A model generated the notes under the pieces. That model ran no database searches. It saw only the letters and a program-made list of their open reading frames with translations, and was not told where the DNA came from. Shown in pieces: positions 45,793 to 54,900 of a DNA stretch of 64,000 bases. Origin of the DNA: Lepidodermella squamata. Lineage: Eukaryota > Gastrotricha. The stretch is from assembly GCA_047495785.1 (NCBI GenBank), contig JBLDXI010000002.1, positions 372,001-436,000 on the forward strand, written 5' to 3'. Within the stretch, counting starts at the first letter, position 1. Each line of letters opens with the position of its first letter. The position numbers and the translations under genes were made by a program.

Positions 45793-46406
45793 TTTATAAT
45801 CAAAAATTGATTTCTTTCATCATTTCTATTGATTTTTTATTTTCATTTATTTGAAACCTGTGATTAACGAATAAATTATTTGAAGATGCTTATTTGGGTT
45901 CCAAGATTTTGAAATTCAACAATTATGGGTTCTTTAAGCGATTTAAATATTTTGCTCAGAATAACCCAAGATTCTTTATCAGGCTCAAGTACGATTTGGA
46001 TTAGTTTCTGTGGAAAGTACTGATTTCTGATTTCCTTAGACTTGGATCTTCAGCTTCCTAACTGCAAGGTTCCACTGGCTAACGCCTAAAAATTCACCCT
46101 AATAACAACCGTACCCATATATTCATCTTTTCCTTCAATTGATTATTCAACAATATTCAACAATATTGACGGTAGCAAAGAAGAAATAATGGGTAGGGAA
46201 CGTGATAAAATAAAATAGAAATTAACCTCAAAGTAACTTTATTTATTGCTTTTTTCCTCTATTGCTTATTTATTCATTGCATATATAACTTTATTCCTTA
46301 TTTATTATTATTCCTTATTTGTTAACCTTCACTTCGCACATCTCACAAACTCGCTCATCAATTCGGCCGAATCGCGACGCCAGTTCCAGCCTCGCGCAGT
46401 CAGCTG
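45793..46406. other. Spacer between channel C and PAN gene 1
   Basis: Holds the likely 3' untranslated region of channel C and, from about 46329, the start of the duplicated PAN segment. Part of it (TCTTTTCCTTCAATTGATTA and following bases near 46128) recurs near 47395. No coding exon is supported. Confidence 0.5.
45870..45875 (+). promoter_or_regulatory. Candidate poly(A) signal of channel C
   Basis: AATAAA about 78 bases beyond the channel C stop codon. Confidence 0.45.
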
Positions 46407-46806
46407 TTAAATCTTTTCGTAGGCATCGAAGTTGTAGGCCCCGGTTCTACCAGTGCAATCGTACCACAAATGGCAAAATGTCCCCGGAGTCTCACCCTCA
46501 GGAGCCACTTCCCAGCCAAATGCTTTGCAATCCTTATTATCCTCGTTCTTGTTGTTCGTGCACCATGCGGCGCATTTCTCTTCCGATGTTACTCCATTCA
46601 TTCCATTGATCACAGCACCATTCGGTGCCTCCGAGCAAAATGCCATATGAGCCATCTGTTTGTAGCCAGGGTAACTACCTGCGGCTGAAAAACGATATAA
46701 ACGTATAACATGTTAGTAAATAGCTGCTGATGAAGTCGAGTTACTTACCTGCCATGGCAATGCAGGAAACAGCGATGAGGGCGACGAGAACGTTCTGAGA
46801 AGCCAT
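46407..46806 (-). CDS. Small secreted PAN/apple-like Cys-rich protein, copy 1
   Basis: Two exons on the - strand, 46806-46749 and 46684-46407, encode 111 residues. Exon 1 is a signal peptide (MASQNVLVALIAVSCIAMA). The mature part has six Cys in the contexts AFCSEA, EKCAAWCTNN, DCKAFGWEV, GTFCHLWYDC, the C..C...C-aF-W...C-xL pattern of PAN/apple-type domains that bind carbohydrate or protein. The first Met is chosen over the internal MAHMAF because it adds a signal peptide and a good donor GCAG/GTAAGT. A TATA box lies about 90 bases upstream. Its protein is identical to copy 2 at 50815-51214. Likely extracellular; partner unknown. Confidence 0.8.
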
Positions 46807-46895
46807 TTCAAGAAGAAAGTTGAAGAAAGGGAAAATGATGTTTTATCAGAGAGAGAAAATTGAAATGATGGATTCCTAGCCTGCTCGCTACGATC

Positions 46896-46902
46896 ATTTA
46901 TA
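46896..46902 (-). promoter_or_regulatory. TATA box of PAN gene 1
   Basis: GGGTATAAATGATC on the - strand about 90 bases upstream of the start codon. The match and position are conserved in copy 2. Confidence 0.7.
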
Positions 46903-47250
46903 CCCTTTTTCAGCTGTCACCCAGAAAATAAAACAATTGGGTCATATCTACTGCTCAGGTTCATAACAACAATAGCATTAGTGTAAGCCGATTAATTTCC
47001 TTAAGACATCTGAATAAGCAACGGAGAGAAGAGCGGAGAAGTTCATACCCTATACCGTAGGCAGTAACGTCATTTCGTGGTAATTAAGTGAATGGGACAT
47101 TTTTCAGTTAGCACTGGGCGGTTCGCCAATTTTTCGGCTGTCACCCAAAAATTACAGAAAAAATTGGGTCATTGCTACTGCTTAGATCCAAGTGAAGGTG
47201 CGAAGTTTCCATGTTGGTTACCGTGATTGGCATTCCTTTTTTGATTGAAA

Positions 47251-47307
47251 GGAGTTCGTGCAAGTTCGCGAGACACTCGAGTCCATGTTCAGCACAGCTT
47301 TCCCGCT
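47251..47307 (+). pseudogene. Duplicated fragment of the last exon of channel C
   Basis: These 57 bases match 45555-45611 of channel C with one difference, and include GCAAGTTCGCGAGACACTCG. The bases either side do not continue the exon. A weak match to the channel C downstream flank resumes near 47395-47470. It is a stray duplicated piece, not a working gene. Confidence 0.9.
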
Positions 47308-47489
47308 GAATATACGAATATACCAGCCCTTTATTGATCATATAATATGGCATAAGCATATAGCATAACATAGCATAGCATTATCTTTATTTTTATCTTT
47401 TCCTTCAATTAATTGTTCAGCATTATTCAACGAAATTTACAGTGGGAAAGAAGAGATATTGAGAAGGAAATACGTCAAAATAAAATGCT

Positions 47490-48180
47490 CTCCGGTGTAG
47501 CCAGCCCGTGATGTTTACTTACTTAACTCTCCAAAAGCAATTCTATTCTGGGCCAGGGCATCGGCTTCCTCATAATTGTTAATCCCTATTTTGTCTACAT
47601 GTTGCAATTGATCCACCTTAATTTCGGTCGCCCCGAGGCCTAGTTCAAGTACCTATAATCAGGCGGCCGCCAGTACCGCGTCTGGGTTAAAAGCCTTATG
47701 GGGTCCAGCGTTATGGGGTCCACGCGAGCGACGTGCCCGTATCAGCGAATAAGTTGACGCCAAGCTATTTTGAACGTCAATTGTTCCGAACATATCTCCA
47801 AATTCTTATGCCGCATATTTTTCGCCTACATCGAGTCGCATCGCCTCCTCAGAAAGCCCAACTTTTGCTGCTGTGCATATCGCCTTTTAAGCATTTCATT
47901 TTTTTCCTTAGTTGGGATTGATTGATTCCTCACAATTTATATGCATGCAGATTAGGCATATTAAATACTGCTGTAAATAACAGGGGCGCGGGGCGACAAT
48001 GGGCATCCTTGCCTGAGCCCTTCAGTTGCCCTAAAAGGTTCTGCGCTAACGCCACCTACACGCACTGTGCCAATGCTATTCCTAAACAATAAGCATCAAT
48101 ATATTTGTTCAGCATCAACTTCCCGGCTAAAATGTTGAAGAATTTTAAAAGGGACATCTTGAAAGCTTTTCGTGCTTTTT
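47490..48180 (-). pseudogene. Non-LTR retrotransposon reverse transcriptase fossil 1
   Basis: On the - strand the frame reads CLLFRNSIGTVRVGG, then EGLRQGCPLSP, the conserved reverse-transcriptase block of non-LTR elements. Upstream in the same frame is QDVPFKILQHFSREVDAE, and downstream, near 47530, NNYEEADALAQNRIAFGEL resembles the thumb-region block. At least one in-frame stop and several frame changes show it is dead. It lies just 3' of the Cys-loop receptor on the same strand. Low resolution on its exact ends. Confidence 0.7.
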
Positions 48181-48204
48181 TGGAAAGCACAGAAGTTAGT
48201 TTGT

Positions 48205-49797
48205 TTAGTTTGATTCAGTGAATGAACCAAGCAGTGAATGAAAAGTGCTACTTGAGCGATGCGCTGCGCCTGATTCCACACTATCCAACAGTGGCTGGGG
48301 TGAATCTTCACGAGTTGTTGCATTCATTTGATTGTGCTCTTGGACGACCTGTAGATGCTCCGTGCTAGCTCTAAAACGCGTCAAACTGCTTGGTAAAAAA
48401 TAGGCGTCGAAAACAACGAAACACGTAGCACTTGCTAAGGAATATGCCATCATTAAGGAATAAGGAACCCAATGATAGTCTGATTGTCTAAAAAAAATTC
48501 GAAATATAATATAACCTCCAAGACAAGCGACATATAAAACCCACAAGACTGATATAATAAATCGCTTTCTTGTTTCACTCAAGTGCCCTTGATAGTATAC
48601 AAGAAAAAGCGTGAGCATTAATGGGTACAGTAAGACTAAAATCCAGTTTGCTACCTCAAGAATTATCGGATACTTGATGCCAACTAGTGTAAGCCAACTT
48701 GCAAATACTAAAATAAAATCAGTTATTCGATCTGAAAATCGATACAATTCCTTGTCAAATGTAGTTTTGGTTAGCCACATGGCAATGATTGTAGCCGTAA
48801 AGTTAGCAACCATGGTTGTTTCGATAAACCTATGAAGCGTTGTTTGAACCTTGGGGAAGGTACTCACAACCATAGAGTAAAATATCTGTCAAATGTCAAA
48901 ATAAATTTGTTTTACAAATTTAGCAGAAGATGCAGTTAATCACCGTATATGCAACCAAAATTGACAAATGCCATGACGCTCGATCTTTTAACGATTCCTT
49001 GTCGCGAAACAAGCCCCCGATAACAACATGAGCCATAAAAAAGAACATTGCAGGCAGAACAAAGCTTATGATAATCCACATTCCGGAATTCAGGTGTCTG
49101 GACAGACTGAATTTAAAACTGATCGCCATGTTACTATGTCTAGTTGCCAGAGGCTTGACCAATGCCCAAATTCCACCAGTATCAGCGTTAACAAAAATTC
49201 CCGATTTAGTGAACTCTGACGCATTGTCGGTAATTACCATGTCAAATTGGCACACCTAGCAAGATTGAGACGGCCATAATCCAATAATAAATATGATTAA
49301 TGTATTCTTACATGTTCATCGTCGGGCAGCAATAGAAAGTCGAGGTGACATGTCGCAGGTATGACACTTTTGATTATTGCTTCGACTTCTCCTGTTCGAG
49401 ATACTCGGATCTTTGTATTGTAATGTTCGATTATCAATGGTGCAAAAGCAGCGCGGTCAATGTAACCCAATTGTGGTAGTTGCAAATCGCCAACTTCAAA
49501 AGGAACTTGTTTAATATTGCCGAAATAGGCTCCCCCAGCTTGACGCCACTTGTCAGCAATAGTGTTGTTCTGCCATCTCAATTCCAATGTCCCAATTAAC
49601 GTTATTTTCCCATTAACTTCGTCCAATTCATTGATCATTTCAACAGTGACTTGAATTGAAACGGGCAGACGCGAATTACGGTCACACGGTGAGCCAGTGA
49701 CAAGTTGCTTCAAGCGGCATGCGTTCGCTTCATCACTCGTTTGACCCAGGAACAAGTTGCAGAAAACCACAATAACCAACAACAAACCTAAAACCAT
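48205..49797 (-). CDS. Cys-loop ligand-gated ion channel-like receptor with extra hydrophobic segments
   Basis: Exons 49797-49312, 49255-48944 and 48885-48205 give 492 residues. A signal peptide (MVLGLLLVIVVFCNLFLG) is followed by a ligand-binding domain with W-rich beta strands. The Cys loop CHLDFLLLPDDEHVC has exactly 13 residues between the Cys, spanning the first intron. M1 is WIIISFVLPAMFFFMAHVVI, the M2 region is RASWHLSILVAYTIFYSMVV, and M3 is TTMVANFTATIIAMWL, all in the pentameric receptor order. After M3, instead of one M4, four more hydrophobic stretches occur (ITDFILVFASWLTLVGI, WILVLLYPLMLTLFLVYY, FIISVLWVLYVACLGGYII, MMAYSLASATCFVVF). The family forms ligand-opened channels at the cell surface. 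Ligand and ion are not predictable here. A damaged relative flanks PAN gene 2. Confidence 0.8.
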
Positions 49798-50450
49798 TTC
49801 CGAAAATATGTTGTTTATACTTGTTTTACGCTCACTAAATGATAAATTTTATCAATTATATTAGTAGCCAGTGGTCATGAGTAGCAGATAAGTAGCATTG
49901 CATTTTGCCATTGTCCTCGGCGGAAAAAAGCGATTCATATCGGTAGCGTCGTTGTTTACATCCGTTTAAAGGTCATGGGTGACAAGTAAAAAGCGGCTTT
50001 ATAAGCGTAAATGAAGAGGCGAAAACCAAGGACTTATTAGTTATCACATATCGCTGTGATATAAACAAGCCTAAATCCGAGTTATTCAATGCCGCTAGCG
50101 ATGTGTCGCCCTTTCGAGATAAATCGACTAACTTATTTCTCCAACATTGATAATCGCTCCACATGGGATTTACCAGTAAAGTTATCACCCTTACTAAGGA
50201 GGGTTTATTGCGGGTAATCGACCTCGCTCTTTCAAATGGCGCTACCGGCTTAAAGCCTTTCTCTCAGATAATTATTTCCGCGTTGTGACTAGTGGGGCGT
50301 TTTCAGACTGGGCGCCCGCGCCATCGGGCGTGCCGCTGGGTTCAGTCTTGGGACCCACTATTTATTATTTTTATTTTATTTTCTAACGATGCCCTTACTA
50401 GCGCTATAGCTAAGTATTGACCGGCATTGACCGCGTGTTGCTAGAGCAAT
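49798..50450. other. Spacer upstream of the Cys-loop receptor
   Basis: Contains the likely promoter of the receptor and, from 50237, a reverse-transcriptase fragment. No working gene is seen. Confidence 0.5.
50237..50386 (+). pseudogene. Non-LTR retrotransposon reverse transcriptase fossil 2
   Basis: The + strand reads WRYRLKAFLSDNYFRVV, then APAPSGVPLGSVLGP, then TIYYFYFIF and a stop. The GVPxGSVLGP block is the jockey-like reverse-transcriptase signature. Only this block survives, ending in TAA at 50384. It differs in type and strand from fossil 1. Confidence 0.8.
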
Positions 50451-50700
50451 GAGGTGCGTTCAATATTCAACAGTGGCTGGCTTGAATCTTGTTCAGCTGG
50501 TGCATTACTTGGATTTTGCTCTTAGATGCCCTGTGAATGCCCCGTATGAACACGAAAACGGCTTGAAAAGGATTTGAAAGTAATGGAAATAGTAGCGGTT
50601 AGCAGAAGTAATACATTAATTGAGAAAGAACGAGTTATACCGACGTTTTCATAAAGAATGTATCCCAGAATGGCCAAAACTACCATAAAAATATAGATTC
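50450..50700 (-). pseudogene. Cys-loop receptor pseudogene, 3' part
   Basis: The - strand reads IYIFMVVLAILGYILYE, then ITFKSFSSRFRVHTG, followed by a QPLLNIE-like end. This matches the C-terminal region of the receptor at 48205-49797 (VLYVACLGGYIIF and SRTRFRAS-like part). At the DNA level CAACAGTGGCTGG and CTGGTGCATT are shared. No complete reading frame remains. Confidence 0.7.
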
Positions 50701-50814
50701 ACATAGAAGGCAACTTTATTTATTCCTTATTAGCTTTCACTTCGAACATCTCACAAACTCGCTCATCAATTCGGCCGAATCGCGACGCCAGTTCCAGCCT
50801 CGCGCAGTCAGCTG

Positions 50815-51214
50815 TTAAATCTTTTCGTAGGCATCGAAGTTGTAGGCCCCGGTTCTACCAGTGCAATCGTACCACAAATGGCAAAATGTCCCCGGAGTCT
50901 CACCCTCAGGAGCCACTTCCCAGCCAAATGCTTTGCAATCCTTATTATCCTCGTTCTTGTTGTTCGTGCACCATGCGGCGCATTTCTCTTCCGATGTTAC
51001 TCCATTCATTCCATTGATCACAGCACCATTCGGTGCCTCCGAGCAAAATGCCATATGAGCCATCTGTTTGTAGCCAGGGTAACTACCTGCGGCTGAAAAA
51101 CGATATAAACGTATAACATGTTAGTAAATAGCTGCTGATGAAGTCGAGTTACTTACCTGCCATGGCAATGCAGGAAACAGCGATGAGGGCGACGAGAACG
51201 TTCTGAGAAGCCAT
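50815..51214 (-). CDS. Small secreted PAN/apple-like Cys-rich protein, copy 2
   Basis: Exons 51214-51157 and 51092-50815 encode the same 111-residue protein as 46407-46806, residue for residue, including the signal peptide and six Cys. The intron and the TATA box at 51304-51310 are also the same, so both copies look able to be transcribed. Such identity including the intron implies recent duplication or gene conversion. The second copy lies inside the remains of a Cys-loop receptor relative. Function as for copy 1: a secreted PAN-like protein of unknown partner. Confidence 0.8.
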
Positions 51215-51303
51215 TTCAAGAAGAAAGTTGAAGAAAGGGAAAATGATGTTTTATCAGAGAGAGAAAATTGAAATGATGGATTCCTAGCCTGCTCGCTACG
51301 ATC

Positions 51304-51310
51304 ATTTATA
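51304..51310 (-). promoter_or_regulatory. TATA box of PAN gene 2
   Basis: GGGTATAAATGATC on the - strand, the same distance from the start codon as in copy 1. Confidence 0.7.
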
Positions 51311-51614
51311 CCCTTTTTCAGCTGTCACCCAGAAAATAAAACAATTGGGTCATATCTACTGCTCAGGTTCATAACAACAATTGCATAATTTTTGCCGCAA
51401 AATTGCCTCAAGGCAGCTGAAGCAACGGAAGAGCGGAGAAGTTCATACGCTACTGTAGGCATTATCGTCATTTCGTGGTACCAAATTGAATGGGACTTTT
51501 TTCAGTTAGCACTGAGCGTTTCGCCGTTTCAGCTGTCACCCAAAAAAATTAACAAAAAAGTGGGTCAATGCCACTGCTCAGATCCATGATAACTACAGCG
51601 TACGAACTTCACCG

Positions 51615-51690
51615 ATTTACCCGCCGTTGCATTTCTTGTCATGAAACAAGCCACCGATAACAACATGAGCCGTTAAAAAGAACATAACCA
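51615..51690 (-). pseudogene. Cys-loop receptor pseudogene, M1-region fragment
   Basis: CTTGTCATGAAACAAGCC and GATAACAACATGAGCC match the M1 end of the receptor gene at about 49000-49050. Only this short piece is clear. Together with 50450-50700 it flanks PAN gene 2. Confidence 0.65.
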
Positions 51691-51998
51691 AAGGGGGAAC
51701 CAAAGGGTTCCCCCTGTGGTTTTTTCGGTTTTTCCATTTTGACCTGGCGAACTAGGGGGTACGATACCCTTCATTCCCCCCCGCACCTCGCGCCCTTGAA
51801 CGGTAACAATCGTCACACCGTCATCAATCGTCATCTCTTCGTAGTGTTTAAAAGCTTGAAAATAGCCGATAATCCATTCAATTTTTATTAAATTACTATG
51901 ACAATAAAACACCGAGAATTTTGTCTGCTGAAACTATATGAAATTATCGATTGAATTCAAGAAACTAGAGATTCTCTAAATACTAGAATTCAAATTCT
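51691..51998. other. Spacer between the receptor fragment and guanylyl cyclase
   Basis: The right part is the likely 3' untranslated region of the guanylyl cyclase, with AATAAA on the - strand near 51889-51884. The left part includes a small inverted run of GGGGGAACCAAAGGG-like bases. No coding exon is supported. Confidence 0.45.
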
Positions 51999-54900
51999 CT
52001 ACTTGAACTCGTGTTCGTGAAGCGGTGCTGCCAGGGCAAGGTCAGGCAGCGGCTTATCGAACCCGTCCTTGCCAACCAAGAAATACGTATGAATTATGCC
52101 TTTGCCCTTCATCGAAACAGCGCCACGTTCTTGAAGGTGATACCCGCCCAACTCATCGAGGACAGCTTTACACTGCGGACTGACGTGGATTCTCAGGGCT
52201 AAACTGCTGCTCTCCATTCGAGACGCGTAGTTGACAGTATCGCCGAATAGGCAATACCGAGGCATTTTCAGCCCGACCACGCCGGCTACAACCGGGCCAG
52301 AGTGCATGCCGCAGCGGATTTGCAGCTGCATGCCCGGCCTGTGGGGGATTACGAAGTACTTGGCGCAGTGGAGGATGTCGAGGGCCATTGAGGCGACTTC
52401 ACCCGCGTGGCGATTGCCGTTTCGCTGCGGCAGCCCACTCGCGCACATGTAAGCGTCGCCGATTGTTTCGACCTTGTAAACATCGTACGAATCGATGATT
52501 TGATCAAATTGGCTTGAAAATTATTACATGTTATTTTATTTGAATAAAAAATTATTAGGGGCGAGGTAAAACAAACCTATATAGGCAGTTAAGGAATTCG
52601 ACAACTTCCAAAGGAGCTGATTGCTAAAACAAAATCGGAAATATCAAAGAAAATTCGAGAAACTCGCAAAACCATAAAACTAACATGAATCAAGGAAAAA
52701 TTTCACCTTAAAATTAATATTAGCCTCATCAAATTAATATGGGGCAATCCGCCTAAGAGTCTTGCTCGGACTTAAGGCTAATTTAGTTTAGAGGTCATCT
52801 CGAGCTTTATTGCTACTGAATTTCAAAAATCTTCGGAAATTATTTAAAAAATTCCCGCAAACAAATTTAAAATTTTAAAATTTCAGAAATTCAAATTTCA
52901 AAACTAAAAAATTTCAAAAATGCAAGAATTTAAAATTTAAATTTTTTTTAAATTCTGAAATTTCTAAAATTTTAGAAAATACAGCTTCAAAGGCAAACAA
53001 ATCTATTTTCGCGATATTCGATTAAGTAGAGGGTGAACTAATTTTTCCCAATTTTACCGAAGCTAGCGTAGTAAATCCGACGATATCAGAAAAGTAGACA
53101 GTGACTGATTCGTAAACTTCCGGTTGAACCATACGGCCGGCTTTCAGCTCTTCGACAACGTATCGCGGCAGCATTTTGGACAGCAATTCCTCAGACCGCT
53201 TTTTCTCCTCGAACAACTCGCCGGTTCGCTGCGAGACAATCGTCTCCAAATTTTCGGCATATTTCTCCATCGTAACTACCATTTGGTCTACTAAATTTGT
53301 CTCCCTATTAAAAATTTAAATTTTTTTGAAATAATTCGAATATTTTCAATTAATTGACTTACTTTCCAGCATTTGCACGCCTTAAAATTTGAACAATTGC
53401 GTGGAAATGGGGTCGAAACGCTGCTACTTCTTCCCAGCAAATTCTGAAAATATTTAAAAAAATTATTAAAATTATTATTATTTTGAAATTAAAATTAGTA
53501 CCTGGCAAGGTCGACGAGGCTATTAACATCTGTTTCGTGAACTGGAAGCGGCCGGAAGGGTGGGTAAGTCCCGGCGAACACTCGCTGAATGATGACTAAA
53601 GAAAATTTGGTAATAATTTCAAATTAAAAAAATGCAATTTAAAACCTCCGTCGGGCAGGGCGTGGCTTTTGTAGGCGCGTTCTCTTGTGATGATTTCATT
53701 AAGGATGATACCAAAGGAATAGACGTCGCCCATTCGTGTGCCTCTCATCGGAGGATTGTCCATCCTCAGCAATTCGGGAGCTGTCCAAAGTAGGCGCCCT
53801 GAAAAATAAGGAACATGTCTTTCTATTGAAGGAACAATTTCAAGGAGGAAACGCAGGAAATTAGTATAGATAAACAGATTTCATCGCGTGACCTGACCTA
53901 ATTTTGTTACAGAGAAATTATTGCTTTTAAGGTGACCCAGTTTTGCGAGATGTTGTGTAATTTCTATTGCGAATGTGGAATTTTCTAGAAAATGAATGAA
54001 AACTTGGCTTGAAGCATGAAATCTACACCTTATCCTGCGTTTTTTGTACACAACAGAACGCATTAGACCCCACCCCCGCTTCATATTATACAGCAATAAA
54101 TATACCTCACAGACAACCCGTAAAATTCTAGAATTTCATCGAAAATATCGAACAAACCTGGCTCTTCGGTTTTAGTTTTCGTTTTCCCGGTTTCGACCGT
54201 GCCAAATCGGCGAAAATGCTGACTTGTCATAGGAAATGCATCCAGAGTTGTCATAGGGATATTTGCGATACGGCAGATCCACCTTGAATCAACCAAAATG
54301 TTGTTCGAGGTCAGTTGGCCGTGAGATCTTATCGAAGACTGGTGCAGATAAGCCATGCCCTATAAAAAAACATCCAAAATTTACAATAAAAAATTAGCTC
54401 ATTATTCAGGAAATTTTAGAAATTAACACTCATTTTTTAATTTTTATTAAATTTAATTAAAAAACTGCATGATAACGTTAATTTTTCAATTTAACTGTTG
54501 GAAAATTAGCCCAAGCCGAGAAAACCCGTTATTATACCATTTTAAACTATTTTTGGAAAAATGGCCTAAATGATAACGTCCTTGATTAGAAGAGCTAAAA
54601 TTAGAACAAAATAAAACGCGCCAACTCCTATGATTCACTTCCTCTTTCAGGTAAGACGAGAATCGACTTCCTTCAGTAGAACCAGCCAAAACAATTCAAG
54701 TGATGAAACTAGGAATGTCTCATGTCTTCTTTATTTTCAAAGTTAATCTTGAAACTGATTTCGCGTGTAGGTACTGCTTATCAGCATTTCTCACTTCGAA
54801 AATTTATTCGGCCGGAAATAAATTTTCTCGAATTTTAATAATCGTTTAAAAAATCAGAGATCCACGAAATTCAGTATTAATTAAAATAGCTCTGCAATAA

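Larger units (their letters stand above)
46329..46975. repeat. Segmental duplication carrying PAN gene, copy 1
   Basis: This block is nearly identical to 50737-51383 in the same orientation, including exons, intron, TATA box and 3' flank. A weaker match continues to about 47195 (copy 2: 51590). The upstream region also repeats the TGTCACCCARAAA...TTGGGTCAT motif twice per copy. Confidence 0.9.
50737..51383. repeat. Segmental duplication carrying PAN gene, copy 2
   Basis: Nearly identical to 46329-46975, same orientation, with a diverged extension to about 51590. It sits between two pieces of a Cys-loop receptor pseudogene. Confidence 0.9.

Noticed and set aside
46453-46688. + strand frames over the PAN genes (also 50861-51096)
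   Set aside because: Shadows of the - strand PAN exon; duplicated only because the exon is.
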